A stretch of DNA of 64,000 nt from assembly GCA_034440635.1 (NCBI GenBank), contig JAOTON010001582.1, forward strand, positions 1,326,001-1,390,000, written 5' to 3'. Origin of the DNA: Lepas anatifera (lineage: Eukaryota; Arthropoda; Thecostraca; Lepadidae). Shown here in pieces: positions 1 through 9,793 of the stretch (positions within the stretch are counted from its first letter, which is position 1; every line of letters begins with the position of its first letter). Below the pieces are notes generated by a model. It worked only from the letters and a program-made list of their open reading frames with translations, had not been told where the DNA came from and made no database searches. Both the position numbers and the translations under genes were made by a program.

Positions 1-480
1 GAAATACGCTTGATTCAGGCTTTCGTGAGACTTTAAAATCATGATAAACGCTTGAAAATTGCTCTTGAGATTTTAATTTTAAACGTGGCATTGTTTTGGA
101 CGTCGGGGACATCCAATGTTATATGTAATCAGAGCGATACGAAGAAGTAGCATGGTATGTGTGTGTTGCCTTTTCCAATGATTTAGATTTAGATAATCTA
201 ATCAGTACGATTAAAGTGCTTATACTAGATAATGCCGAGCAATACTCTATGTTCCAAGGACGTTAGCACGGGGCTTTCAGTAGGGATTTGAGAAGGTCTA
301 GATATAAAAACATACCTTTGTCAAGCTCTACTTGAGTCTAAGAGGTCAAATAGAGTACTTAAAGCTTGTGTTCTAAATGGATCTGCAAGCTCGTAAAATA
401 TCAAAACGAAGCATTTATGTGCCCAAAATTCGAAACTTACCAATTGAAATTCAAATTAGCGTTCTGGAGAAGAGAGCGAC
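1..480. other. Unassigned AT-rich sequence
   Basis: No reading frame, repeat or RNA gene that I can support. The short open frames here are what AT-rich sequence gives by chance. Confidence 0.5.
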
Positions 481-1200
481 ACTCAAAAGTGGGGGCGTGC
501 AATAATTTCACACCTTTTGTGTCCGCTGGAAACCAAGCAGCAGCTCCATGCGCGGGCGCGGGTTAGCCGATTGTCTTTGCAGCACGTCCCACACATCAAG
601 CGGACAATAAGCATGCAAGCGCGGTCGGGCGATCCCTTCTGCTCAACAGTCGAGGAGTGAGCACTGTGCAACCCCGACTGAAGTCTTGCCGCCACGCAGC
701 GTCCAATCCTGTTATGAGAAGCGACGCCGAGCTGACAGACTCTCAACCGAAGCGACAGTTTAAGAACCAACTGCGGTCGGACCATTCCTTGAACGTCACA
801 TAAACGAAGCTTGCAAACGTAATTAGAGGGTGATTATCATGCATATAATGCTATCATCTTTGAGTGAGCGGGCGGCGGCGGGACCACACACGACGACCGG
901 CGGACTCCGCCTGTGCATTGGTGGGTACTTAATTTGGCGTATTACGGTGTTTGCACGCCAGCAGCGGCGGCAGTGTCGACTCTGAATGCGTTGCACGTAC
1001 GGGGTGGAGGCGACTGCTGCGTGCGCGCGAGCACAGCGCACCCGCAACAATATCAACACGCTGTTATTGCGGAGAACAGCGTGAACGGAACGAACGTTGC
1101 GCAGGGGAGACGTCGCGACCGCGCGCACTGCAGCGTAGGCCCACCCAGCACTGCATAGATAACGCAGGCTGAAGTCTTCATCGCGATCGAGTGACTGTAA
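481..1200. other. GC/CpG-rich island, no gene recognised
   Basis: Composition changes abruptly to GC-rich and CpG-rich sequence, with runs such as GCGGCGGCGGGACC near 867. Several overlapping open frames exist on both strands, as expected from few A/T-rich stop codons, and none resembles a known family. It could be a regulatory island, an untranslated first exon or an old repeat; sequence alone does not decide. Confidence 0.35.
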
Positions 1201-1446
1201 GCACTTGGTTATTTAGCCACGCGCCGACGTAAACAGGGTTGCATGCAGTGCTGAAAAGACTGCTGCAGGTGTTGGAATAAGCGGGCTGAATCCTGGAAGA
1301 CTTGCGACGCAGGTCTGATTAGAAGGAAAACAGGTGACCTGTTAACAGCTCCTACCAACAGAGCCTTGTTCCGTGATTAGAGAGGGCATAGGTTTATACA
1401 GCGAAGAAGGGAGGAATAAAAAACATTTGGCTTATTAGCTCACTCT

Positions 1447-1638
1447 CATAAGCGGACCCAAGAGCAGCTTTTGGAGGAGGCCAAACCAACGTTTTGGTGG
1501 GGGGGGAACGGAGAAAAAAGCGCCAAAACAATATATTAACAGAAAATGAAAAAAATTTCCTCTATTTGGGGGGTAAAATACACTATTTTACGCTTTGATG
1601 GGGCCCACGGCCCCTTTGGCCCCTAGGATCCGCCAGTG
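1447..1638. mobile_element. hAT-type miniature transposon (192 bp)
   Basis: Terminal inverted repeats are CATAAGCGGACCCAAG at the left and, read inward on the other strand, CACTGGCGGATCCTAG at the right. Both flanks carry the same 8-bp direct repeat CTCACTCT (1439-1446 and 1639-1646), the target duplication size typical of hAT transposases. There is no coding capacity, so it would depend on a transposase supplied in trans. Other elements with CAGTGGCGGATCC-like ends occur elsewhere in the window. Confidence 0.85.
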
Positions 1639-1969
1639 CTCACTCTCCGTATATGCGACACAGATGGGGTGATGCAATCTGCCGAAATAGTTTGCGGCCA
1701 GCCAGCACCCTGTGCGATTACACCAGTGCGGTTCCTGTGAGCCGTGTGCATGACGTAAAAATACTAAATATGTCTCTTACTCCACAATTATTCTTAGGTC
1801 CTAAGCAGTGGCGTCGCCACCAATGGGCAGGGGATGGCTGGAATTCAAGCCATTCGCTCTGGAAAAGTTGAGGCCAGTCCTCACTTTTAGCTACATAACT
1901 AATGGACAACTCCCCACCCAAAAAGGGAGCAGCGCAGTTTTTTGTGATATCTCTGTAATCGATGTATAC

Positions 1970-1973
<4 letters not shown>
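1639..1973. other. Spacer with a hAT-like terminus
   Basis: A CAGTGGCGTCGCCACC end-like sequence starts near 1809, as in hAT elements, but no matching right end or target duplication was found. Nothing else recognisable. Confidence 0.3.
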
Positions 1974-2014
<41 letters not shown>

Positions 2015-2030
2015 ATATATACATATATTC
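1974..2030. repeat. (AT)n microsatellite
   Basis: Nearly pure AT dinucleotide run, interrupted by one TCT. It marks the 3' boundary of the minus-strand Penelope-like copy. The partner copy ends in a longer AT run at 6463, so the run may be part of the element's tail or of its preferred target. Confidence 0.9.
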
Positions 2031-2471
2031 CATTGAAGATTGTTGCGTTCTTTCCTTTCACCAGTTTCATTTGAAGTTTTAGTATTTTGTTGATCGTTAA
2101 TTTAATATTGGAAGGAGTTGAGTTGATGAGCTCACCACAGTTCATAAAGTCACAATAAATCGACGTTTCGAATCTATTAGTTGATTCATTATTCAAGATA
2201 ACATGTACAAAAAATGTCGCCAGGTCGATTGAGTTCCAAGATAAACATATTGCGTCTGGAAAACATTGAGCACATTGCGAAGCGTGTGACTGGCAGAATT
2301 AACACTTACATTACGAAGATTCATTTTGTTATTGTTACGTTAAACACTATCATTACTACATATACCAGCTTAGTAATCATTTTGCACACATCATTCAATA
2401 CAGTCACCCTAACTAAATGGAACAAATACAACTTTAGGAGTCAATTTGACATAATCAACAATACAACCTGT

Positions 2472-2746
2472 CTAATTCCCCCATAGTGCCATGGATGTGT
2501 GTGTGCTAATCTGTGCATTGATGGATGGCTTATGTCTGTGGATGTAGAGTGCTTCTTTAATGAAGAGTCTGTATGGATCGTTGTGAGTGTCAATGATGAA
2601 TGTGTTTTCTGCTAGCATTTTGTGTGTGACTTGTGTGTTGTGTGCGTTGGCCATGTGATCCTTGGGTCCCCCTTCTTTGACGTGTATGGTGAGGCGTCGT
2701 GAAAGGGTGGTGGTGGTGGCACCAACGTAGCAATTATTGCGAGGCC
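2472..2746 (-). pseudogene. GIY-YIG endonuclease domain, C-terminal part (copy A)
   Basis: The translation starts real homology at NNCYVGATTTTLSRRLTIH and continues with GGPKDHMANAHN and EALYIHRHKPSINAQIS. The CYVGAT segment is the YIG half of a GIY-YIG motif; the arginine and glutamate positions (SRRLT, KEALY) also fit the family. In Penelope-like elements this domain makes the nick that primes reverse transcription. The upstream half is separated by the 749-bp insertion. Confidence 0.8.
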
Positions 2747-3495
2747 GCCACCCCCGTGGCGCAGCTGGCAAAAGCCCTGTTCCAGCTGTCAGCACAGTTT
2801 TGTCAGCACCAATCAGCGGGCCGCGTTGCGCCTACGTCACAGGACTGTAGCCTCTCCCCGGGAACTAGTTCTGAGGTTTTACGGGCTGATGGCCTGCTGT
2901 TTGCGCTGATGAAAATAGTAAGTGCACGAGGTGGCAGTCTGATCTTTTTAATGGTGTAAAGGTTTGAGTTTCTTTGCTTAGCACAAACAAGAGGCGATTA
3001 TGGCGCTGATGTTACTTTCTAGGAGAGGTTGAGGTGCTGCTGACAAAACTGTGCTGACAGGTGGACAGGCTAAAGGCGTCACGCTTGGGTGTGGAAGGCC
3101 CCTGGATCAAGGCTGACCTATGGCAGCCTTTTCCGTGGCCACCTCCTACCCAGGAGATAGCGGTACACTGGGGAGTGCGCGCCGCAGCAGTGGAATCAAC
3201 GTCGTACTAGCCGGCGTCCCTGTTTGTGGGTGCACGGGCCTGATCGGCCTTTAAAGTGATCCACCGGTCTGGTCTCCCGCCCGCGGCCCTCATTTGAGGG
3301 CTCGGCCTGTGCCGGGCGCTGCGGCTTGGGGAGACTGGAGCAGCCTATGGCCCGCCGAGTGCGGTGCCGCTGTCCCGTTAGGGTGCCGGCAAAAGGAAAC
3401 TTCCGCTCTGTACATAGTGTGAGTGCGTTGTATGAATGAGACTAGCTACTAACACAAAATGCTCCCGGGAAAGGGAGCGCCAAAATATTTAAAAA
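2747..3495 (+). mobile_element. SINE-like retroposon inserted in copy A
   Basis: A 749-bp insertion is flanked by an exact 15-bp direct duplication, AATTATTGCGAGGCC, at 2732-2746 and 3496-3510. That long target duplication and an A-rich right end (AAATATTTAAAAAA) point to retroposition. The left end holds TGGCGCAGCTGG (about 2756-2767), which fits a tRNA-type A box; I see no good B box. It contains a 275-bp inverted-repeat segment at 2786-3060 that may be a separate nested element. It breaks the GIY-YIG domain of the host element. Confidence 0.65.
2786..3060. repeat. Inverted-repeat segment nested in the SINE
   Basis: A perfect 23-bp inverted repeat occupies 2786-2808 and 3038-3060 (CTGTCAGCACAGTTTTGTCA then GCA, and its complement). 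This looks like a small MITE or a foldback segment, but I found no convincing target duplication, so its class is open. Confidence 0.6.
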
Positions 3496-3510
3496 AATTA
3501 TTGCGAGGCC

Positions 3511-3883
3511 TGCAATCCTCGTGTGGGCATACGAATTGGTATACTACATTGGTGCGATTGACTGTCTTTGTTTTGATCGGATTGTTTCGCATAATGAAGT
3601 GTTTCGATTTGCTGTTTTGGTAGTATATGTGGACTTTCACTTCCTTGTCGTCCTTAGGCTTAACGTTCTTTTTTATGATGTCCTTTAATATCTTTTCGTC
3701 AGTTTTATGCTCTGTGTTCATGAAGTTTCGATAGAACAAATCATTTTTGTTTTTTGTTCGGATGTTTTTCTCTCTTATCCATATCAAGTTGTTTGCAAAT
3801 TTCTTGATCAATCTCGGTGTTGGTATAACCATTGTCAACCAGCAGCTGTTTAAGTCTACAAAATTCTTGGTGTAGCAGCTCAT
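3511..3883 (-). pseudogene. Penelope-like linker between RT and endonuclease (copy A)
   Basis: In another frame from the RT fragment, this piece continues with NDLFYRNFMNTEHKTDEKI and KDIIKKNVKPKDDKEVKVH and reaches VVYQFVCPHEDCRPRNN, the cysteine/histidine-containing start of the GIY-YIG domain. At CRPRNN the reading is cut by the inserted SINE-like sequence. The residues after that point (FFKYFGAPFPGS) come from the insertion and are not element protein. Confidence 0.75.
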
Positions 3884-4335
3884 AAGTGGAGCTGGTTTTT
3901 ATACCCCATCGGATGAAGGCTCTCAAAGCGTTTTTCTTGTATCTAGCTGGGCACTCACTTTTAGCGTTAAGTGTATGACCGATGTTAGTTGGTTTCCTAT
4001 AGACACTTGTAACATTTGAGTTTGGGGTAGCTTCGATTAGTATATCTAAAAATGGCAGGCAGTTGTGGCTATTCTTTTCGTAGGTAAACTTAAGTACCGA
4101 GTTTTGTTCTAGTGCCTTAATAATAGTTTCGAGGTGTTGTTGGTTTCTTCTTACTTCTAAGCATATGTCATCAACATATCGGTAGAGCATAGACGGGCAT
4201 ATCTCAGGATCTGAGAACACAACATTTTCCAGGTGGGCCATGTAAAAGTTTGCAAGGAGTGGTCCGAGCGGTGAGCCCATGGCCACCCCATCCTTTTGTT
4301 GGTACAGGGATCCATCTGGACCTCGGAAAGGCGAG
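3741..4335 (-). pseudogene. Penelope-like reverse transcriptase, C-terminal part (copy A)
   Basis: The translation contains DGVAMGSPLGPLLANFYMA, then the catalytic box YVDD within MLYRYVDDICLEV, then LPFLDILIEA and TSVYRKPTNIGHTL, in the order of the Penelope-like reverse transcriptase palm and thumb. The open frame runs on to 4412, but those first ~26 residues are antisense to copy B and are not part of the protein. It ends early at a lysine-rich frameshifted tail (KREKHPNKKQK). The enzyme would copy element RNA at a nicked chromosomal end; this copy is defective. Confidence 0.85.
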
Positions 4336-4668
4336 GCTAAACAACTACGAGAACACGATCGTATCATAGTTCGGAGAGCCGATAAGTCATCAATATTTGT
4401 TATCTTAGACAAAGAAGATTACACAGCAAAGTTAAATAGTCTCCTCTCAGACAGTGCAAAATTTCAGAAGATTAGGCGTGACCCCACCAAGGAGCATAAA
4501 GCAAGAGTCAATCGGATGATAGCAAGTGCAAATGCAGTAAAAGGTGACGTTCATTTTGCTAAACTCGAGGGGGAATACTCACCTGGTTACTTATACGGGA
4601 CTGTTAAAACACATAAGACTGGCAACCCTTTACGACCCATTATATCGCAGGTCTGCACATCCACATAG
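4336..4668 (+). pseudogene. Penelope-like RT, N-terminal region (copy B)
   Basis: The translation reads REHDRIIVRRADKSSIFVIL, followed by KEDYTAKLNSLLSD, DPTKEH and GYLYGTVKTHKTG NPLRPIIS. This is the usual N-terminal signature of Penelope-like reverse transcriptases (R-x-DK-x-x-x-x-V-I, DPT, P-x-x-YG-x-x-K-x-H-K, RPI-x-S). A stop codon after QVCTST interrupts it at 4666; homology continues beyond. The residues before QLREH are antisense to copy A. Confidence 0.85.
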
Positions 4669-5500
4669 AAGCTAGCCAAAAGACTTAACAACCTACTTAA
4701 ACCATTCTTACCATCAAAGTTCATCGTCAACTCATCTGCAGAGTTTTTAGACCTGATAAGAACAAAAAACCGCAGGGCGAACTTGTCTCGATTGATGTCG
4801 AGAGCTATTTACGAACGTACCAGTAAGAGAAACCATGGACATAATAAGACATGAAGTTTACAATAAGCAAAGCAACGGACTCAAACCACTGGCACTCTCG
4901 CCCTCAATTCTGGAAAAACTGTTTCTCGCATGTACCACAGACTCGCCTTTCCGAGGTCCAGATGGATCCCTGTACCAACAAAAGGATAGGGTGGCCATGG
5001 GCTCACCGCTCGTACCACTCCTTGCAAACTTTTATATGGCCCACCTGGAAAATGTCGTGTTCTCAGATCCTGAGATATGCCCGTCTATGCTCTACCGATA
5101 TGTTGATGACATATGCTTAGAAGTAAGAAACCAACAACACCCCGAAACTATTAGTAAGGCACTAGAACAAAACTCGGTACTTAAGTTTACCTACGAAAAA
5201 ACAGCCACAACTGCCTGCCATTTTTAGATATACTAATCGAAGCTACCCCAAACTCATATGTTACCAGTGTCTATAGGAAACCAACTAACATCGGTCATAC
5301 ACTTAACGCTAAAAGTGAGTGCCCAGCTAGGTACAAGAAAAACGCTTTGAGAGCCTATGAGCTGCTACACCAGGAATTTTGTAGACTTAAACAGCTGCTG
5401 GTTAACAATGGTTATACCAACACCGAGATTGATCAAGAAATTTGCAAACAACTTGATATGGATAAGATAGAAAAAAACATCCGAACAAAAAACAAATCAT
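4669..5500 (+). pseudogene. Penelope-like RT core with YVDD (copy B)
   Basis: After the stop, translation resumes with KLAKRLNNLLKPFLPSKF and ELVSIDVESY, which is the aspartate-bearing motif A region (family form S-x-D-V-x-S-L-F-T-N-V-P), here damaged. The open frame 4835-5227 carries VAMGSPL and RYVDDICLEV with the catalytic aspartates. A frame change at about 5227 leads to the FLDILIEA and TSVYRKPTN segments. Several lesions make it non-functional. Confidence 0.8.
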
Positions 5501-5503
5501 GAT

Positions 5504-6019
5504 TTGTTCTATCGAGACTTCATGAACACAGTGCATAAAACTCATGAAAAGATCTTAAAGGACATCATAAAAAAGAACGTTAAGCCTAAGGACGACAAGG
5601 AAGTGAAAGTCCTTAATTATGCGAAAACACTTCATTGTGAAAACGAAACGAAACACTTCATTATGCGAAACAATCCGATCAAAACAAAGACACTCAACCG
5701 CACTAATGTAGTATACCAATTCGTATGCCCACACGAGGATTGCAGGCCTCGCAATAATTGCTACATTGGTGCCACCACCACCACCCTTTCACGACGCCTC
5801 ACCATACACGCCAAAGAAGGGGGACCCAAGGATCACATGGCCAACACACACAACACACAAGTCACACACAAAATGCTAGCAGAAAACACGTTCATCATTG
5901 ACACTCACAACGATCCATACAGACTCTTCATTAAAGAAGCACTCTACATTCACAGACATAAACCATCCATCAATGCACAGATTAGCACATACACATCCAT
6001 GGCACTATGGGGGAATTAG
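5504..6019 (+). pseudogene. Linker and GIY-YIG endonuclease (copy B)
   Basis: This 171-residue frame contains the linker (HKTHEKILKDIIKKNV), then YQFVCPHEDCRPRNNCYIGA with the cysteine/histidine pair before the YIG half-motif, then SRRLTIHAKEGG and EALYIHRHKPS. It is uninterrupted over the whole endonuclease domain and ends at a natural stop, MALWGN. It has diverged from copy A around 5613-5645, where a short segment is rearranged. As a domain it could be intact, but the upstream RT is not. Confidence 0.85.
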
Positions 6020-6564
<545 letters not shown>

Positions 6565-6932
6565 GCACTGGGTATTGAATATGATTGATTGCTGTGCCGC
6601 GGAAAGTTTCTTAGATGTAGATTCAAGTTTGCTTATCAGTTTTCGATTATTTTCGGAATGTTTATGGAGAACAGCAAAGGACACGTGTTAACAGTCATAA
6701 GATATAATATTTCGATTAACTGTAAGCATGATCACATACAGTGTGGCATTGACACTCGGTAACACTTCAAATTACAGTCCTGTTTTTTAATCTCAACAGC
6801 GAGCTCACACATAATATGTACTAAGCCTTCGTTGCGACAAAACGTAGTCTCAGTATACTAAAGGCAAGTCAACACAACTTTCCGTCTCATCTTTCCGCGG
6901 CACAGCAATCAATCATATTCAATACCAAGTGC
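6565..6932. mobile_element. 368-bp element with 42-bp terminal inverted repeats
   Basis: Positions 6565-6606 and 6891-6932 are inverted copies of each other over 42 bp with one mismatch (GCACTGGG versus GCACTTGG at the tip). The ~280-bp interior is AT-rich and has no frame of note. This fits a MITE. The left flank is an AT microsatellite, so a target duplication cannot be read with confidence. Confidence 0.75.
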
Positions 6933-8500
6933 ATTAAAGAGAACCTGCTCCCCAAATACACCAATATATATATAGTCAGCCATATGTTATACGACATGGT
7001 AGACTCAATGCTTTTGAACTCATATAGGTTTCAGTGGGAGCTCTAGGAAGAATATTCTTCGGGAAACGTTGCCACAATACAAATTTATATATTCTATTTT
7101 AGGGTTCTCATTTCATTTTCATAGTGAACGGTCTAGAATATGAAAATGAAGGCTTGGTATTATTAGTGAAACATTTCTTTCGATTGCCTTCATTTGTTTT
7201 ATATTTCTGAAGATACCAAACATGAAATTTGGTCTTGATTCTAGAATTCCATATTACCAAAATTATTTCAGTCAAATAATTCTGATTAAGCACGGTCAGC
7301 GGCAGAACACCGACACAATGGTATAGCTTGTCATATTCACAAGACACTGCGTATATGTAAAGACTATTTCATGCTTTTGGTGGCTGCCGGCAGGAGTAAC
7401 AGCTTGTTTTTGGCTTATTGAGCACTCTATAGGGATGGCATCACAGCGATGTAGCAAATGGAGATGTAACGAAGGGAATTTAGACTAAGCCACTAAGCCT
7501 GCTGAATGCACTGATGAAAAAACGTCATCACGTGACACTGGAGGGCCCAAGGGTCCAAATACCTTCTACTCTCTTCCAGCTCTCCGAATTCCTTAAAAGC
7601 ACCCCTGCGCGATTTGGTCGTTTTGCTCCCTCCTCCCTCCAACTGCCTCAATACCTCGGAACACCTAAATTGGATCCGCTGCCGCCACGAGATACATTTA
7701 TGTCTACATAGTTATTTTCTAACAGCAAAACAAAAGTATCACCTTCAGGTAGGCACGTTATTTCTAGGCCCAATGGTACTACAGCCGGACATTATCTGTG
7801 GTGCACCATGCAGCGCCGGCCAGCAGGTTGAGAACCTTGGCCTCGTCTTCCCTCACTATCTCTCCCAAGACAAATCCTGGTAATGCCACCCTGGTAACAA
7901 AGTCAGCCGTCATCAGGTCCCGTCAGAGTTAAATAGTTCGTTATACTGCTTAGCTATCAGGAAAAAAACCGAAACTATAACCCAAACGAAGGAGTATGGC
8001 GCCTGTCCCGTTATCAATATCCTGAAACCAGCAGCACCATCATCATTGTTGGGGTTTTCGGGTGCACCGACAGCTCTGTGTCATAGAGTTAGTAAATACT
8101 CTACGTGATAAAAGCCTGGAATAGAGATAAAAAGCTAGAGCTTCTAATCAACAGAAGCATGAGACCATAAAGATAATTGGAATAAACATATGGGAAAATA
8201 AAGGCGAGACCCTTAACTTTCATTCTGCAGGCCTAACAGTTCATTCTTTCTTTCCCTCACTACTTTTCCCTTTGTGAAATCATTTTGATCCCACCACTGC
8301 AAAGAGGTCATTAGGTAAGAGTAAATTGGAACGGGTGTCATTGAGCTCCTAGGAGCAGAGATCAGACCACGTATACAGCAGTGTCTTGGAAAAAAACGAG
8401 CTGCACGAGTATCGATCACCGTGTCGGGAATCGATTGCCAGATTTCCAGATGTACCTGCTAGCAATAAGTAGTATCTCATCAAACCATATACTAGGGGTG
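6933..8500. other. Unassigned sequence
   Basis: Mixed composition. No domain, repeat unit or RNA gene recognised. The open frames are short and lack family resemblance. Confidence 0.4.
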
Positions 8501-9105
8501 GTTCCAGGTAAAATGAAGGAGCGGTTGCTTCTCTTAGCTCCGCCTGTGCTTAGGCGCCCCCTGTGCACACCGGGCGCCCATGCAACCCACATGCAGCGGC
8601 GTCGCTAGTTAGCTACAGAATTTTACTGGAAGGACGGATCCTAGATTGGTGATTACGGGGGAGAGGAAGGCGGGCGGCGAACTTTGGCATATTAGATGTT
8701 GTATGAAAACGCTAACGATGGCTTACTTTATCAATGCATTGAAACAGGTTCACACAGGTAATAGGAAGAAAATGCCAACACCTAGATCGGGTCACAACTT
8801 TTTGGGGGGAAGGGAGAGGGACATCCCTCCTGAGTTGCGAGTTTGGGGGACACGTCCCCCTCGCTTTCGACGCCAATGCCTACGTCGGTAGGCAAACGCC
8901 CCTGAAATGCATATACTGCGATGTAGACAGGTATTTTAAAGTTGACTTCAGAATCTAATCAAGATTGGGACAGGGACAGACACAGAAATCGTAGAAATTT
9001 GGGAGAAATCGTAAAAACACAGTGTTTTTTAAAGAAAATCGGCCAAAGTTTCGCCATTTTGGGGGACATGGCCCCTTGGCCCACCGATCTGTGTCCGCCA
9101 GTACC
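8501..9105. repeat. Degenerate hAT-like terminal fragments
   Basis: G-run and C-run termini typical of the hAT-type elements elsewhere in the window appear at about 8591 (CAGCGGCGTCGCTAG), 8863-8879 (CGCTTTCGACGCCAATG) and 9080-9102 (GATCTGTGTCCGCCAGTA). None could be paired with a matching 8-bp target duplication, so these are likely broken or overlapping remnants. Confidence 0.35.
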
Positions 9106-9493
9106 CATATTATAGGGGCATCCTGTTCTGTCCACACCTAGCGATGGGCATAGCTTTATTTCCATTGACCCCTGCTTCTCTTTAAGCCGCACCCCTGCAC
9201 CTCCACTATCAGGCACAGACAGCCTGACCATGTGACCGCCCCTCCCCGGAAGCAAAGCCTCCCCGTGGACACCAGTGAAACCATGCATCCATTTCTTCAC
9301 GATGAAACTTTTGGAAAGCTCACTCTTTAAAACACATCATTGGCTCACCCTTCGTATTTTTAAAAATAACCCCCTACAGTAGATACTGACACTCTATACT
9401 CGGAAATCAGTAGACAAATGAATCTGTTGGGAGGACCTGTCTCTGTATGATAAGCGGCTTCCAACAGGTTGGCTAGAATCATGCAGTGTAGTG
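9106..9493. other. Unassigned sequence
   Basis: Nothing recognisable. Its last five bases, TAGTG (9489-9493), are the left target duplication of the gypsy element. Confidence 0.5.
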
Positions 9494-9703
9494 TGTACTG
9501 TTCGGTCCTTGAATTCAACCTGACTCACGAGCGCGACCGCCGATTAACAAACCACCATGGTGTTCCACCAAGAACTGTATTTGCGCCAAAATCCAGGTAT
9601 GACAACATTTAGCCAATCACCAGAAAGAGAAACAAGTACTTACTCACTTAGTGTAAACAAGTACCAAAGTGAGGTAACCGAAAGTGACGTCATCAACACT
9701 ACA
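9494..9703 (-). repeat. 3' LTR of the gypsy element
   Basis: 210 bp; differs from the other LTR by a single T/C change that I can see (CCGATTAAC here, CCGATCAAC at the other end). The purine-rich GTGTGGGAGTA just upstream on the minus strand (about 9714-9704) is the likely polypurine tract. Confidence 0.95.
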
Positions 9704-9793
9704 TACTCCCACACAATCCTGAAGGTCGGCAATGGAAAAGCAAAACATTGCGGGAAACAGGATTAACAAACCGAATATCCTGAAACAAACACA

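Larger units (their letters stand above)
1974..4335 (-). mobile_element. Penelope-like element, copy A (5'-truncated, minus strand)
   Basis: This block is an inverted copy of 4945-6462 and shares its reverse transcriptase, GIY-YIG endonuclease and 3' untranslated region. Homology to the plus copy stops abruptly after GGCGAG at 4335, where the two copies join head to head. Copy A therefore lacks the N-terminal third of the reverse transcriptase. It is split by a retroposed insertion at 2747-3495. Partial inverted partner copies are a known arrangement for Penelope-like elements. Confidence 0.85.

Noticed and set aside
4336..4412. N-terminal extension of the copy A reverse transcriptase frame
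   Set aside because: It crosses the junction and reads the antisense strand of copy B; homology starts only at 4335.
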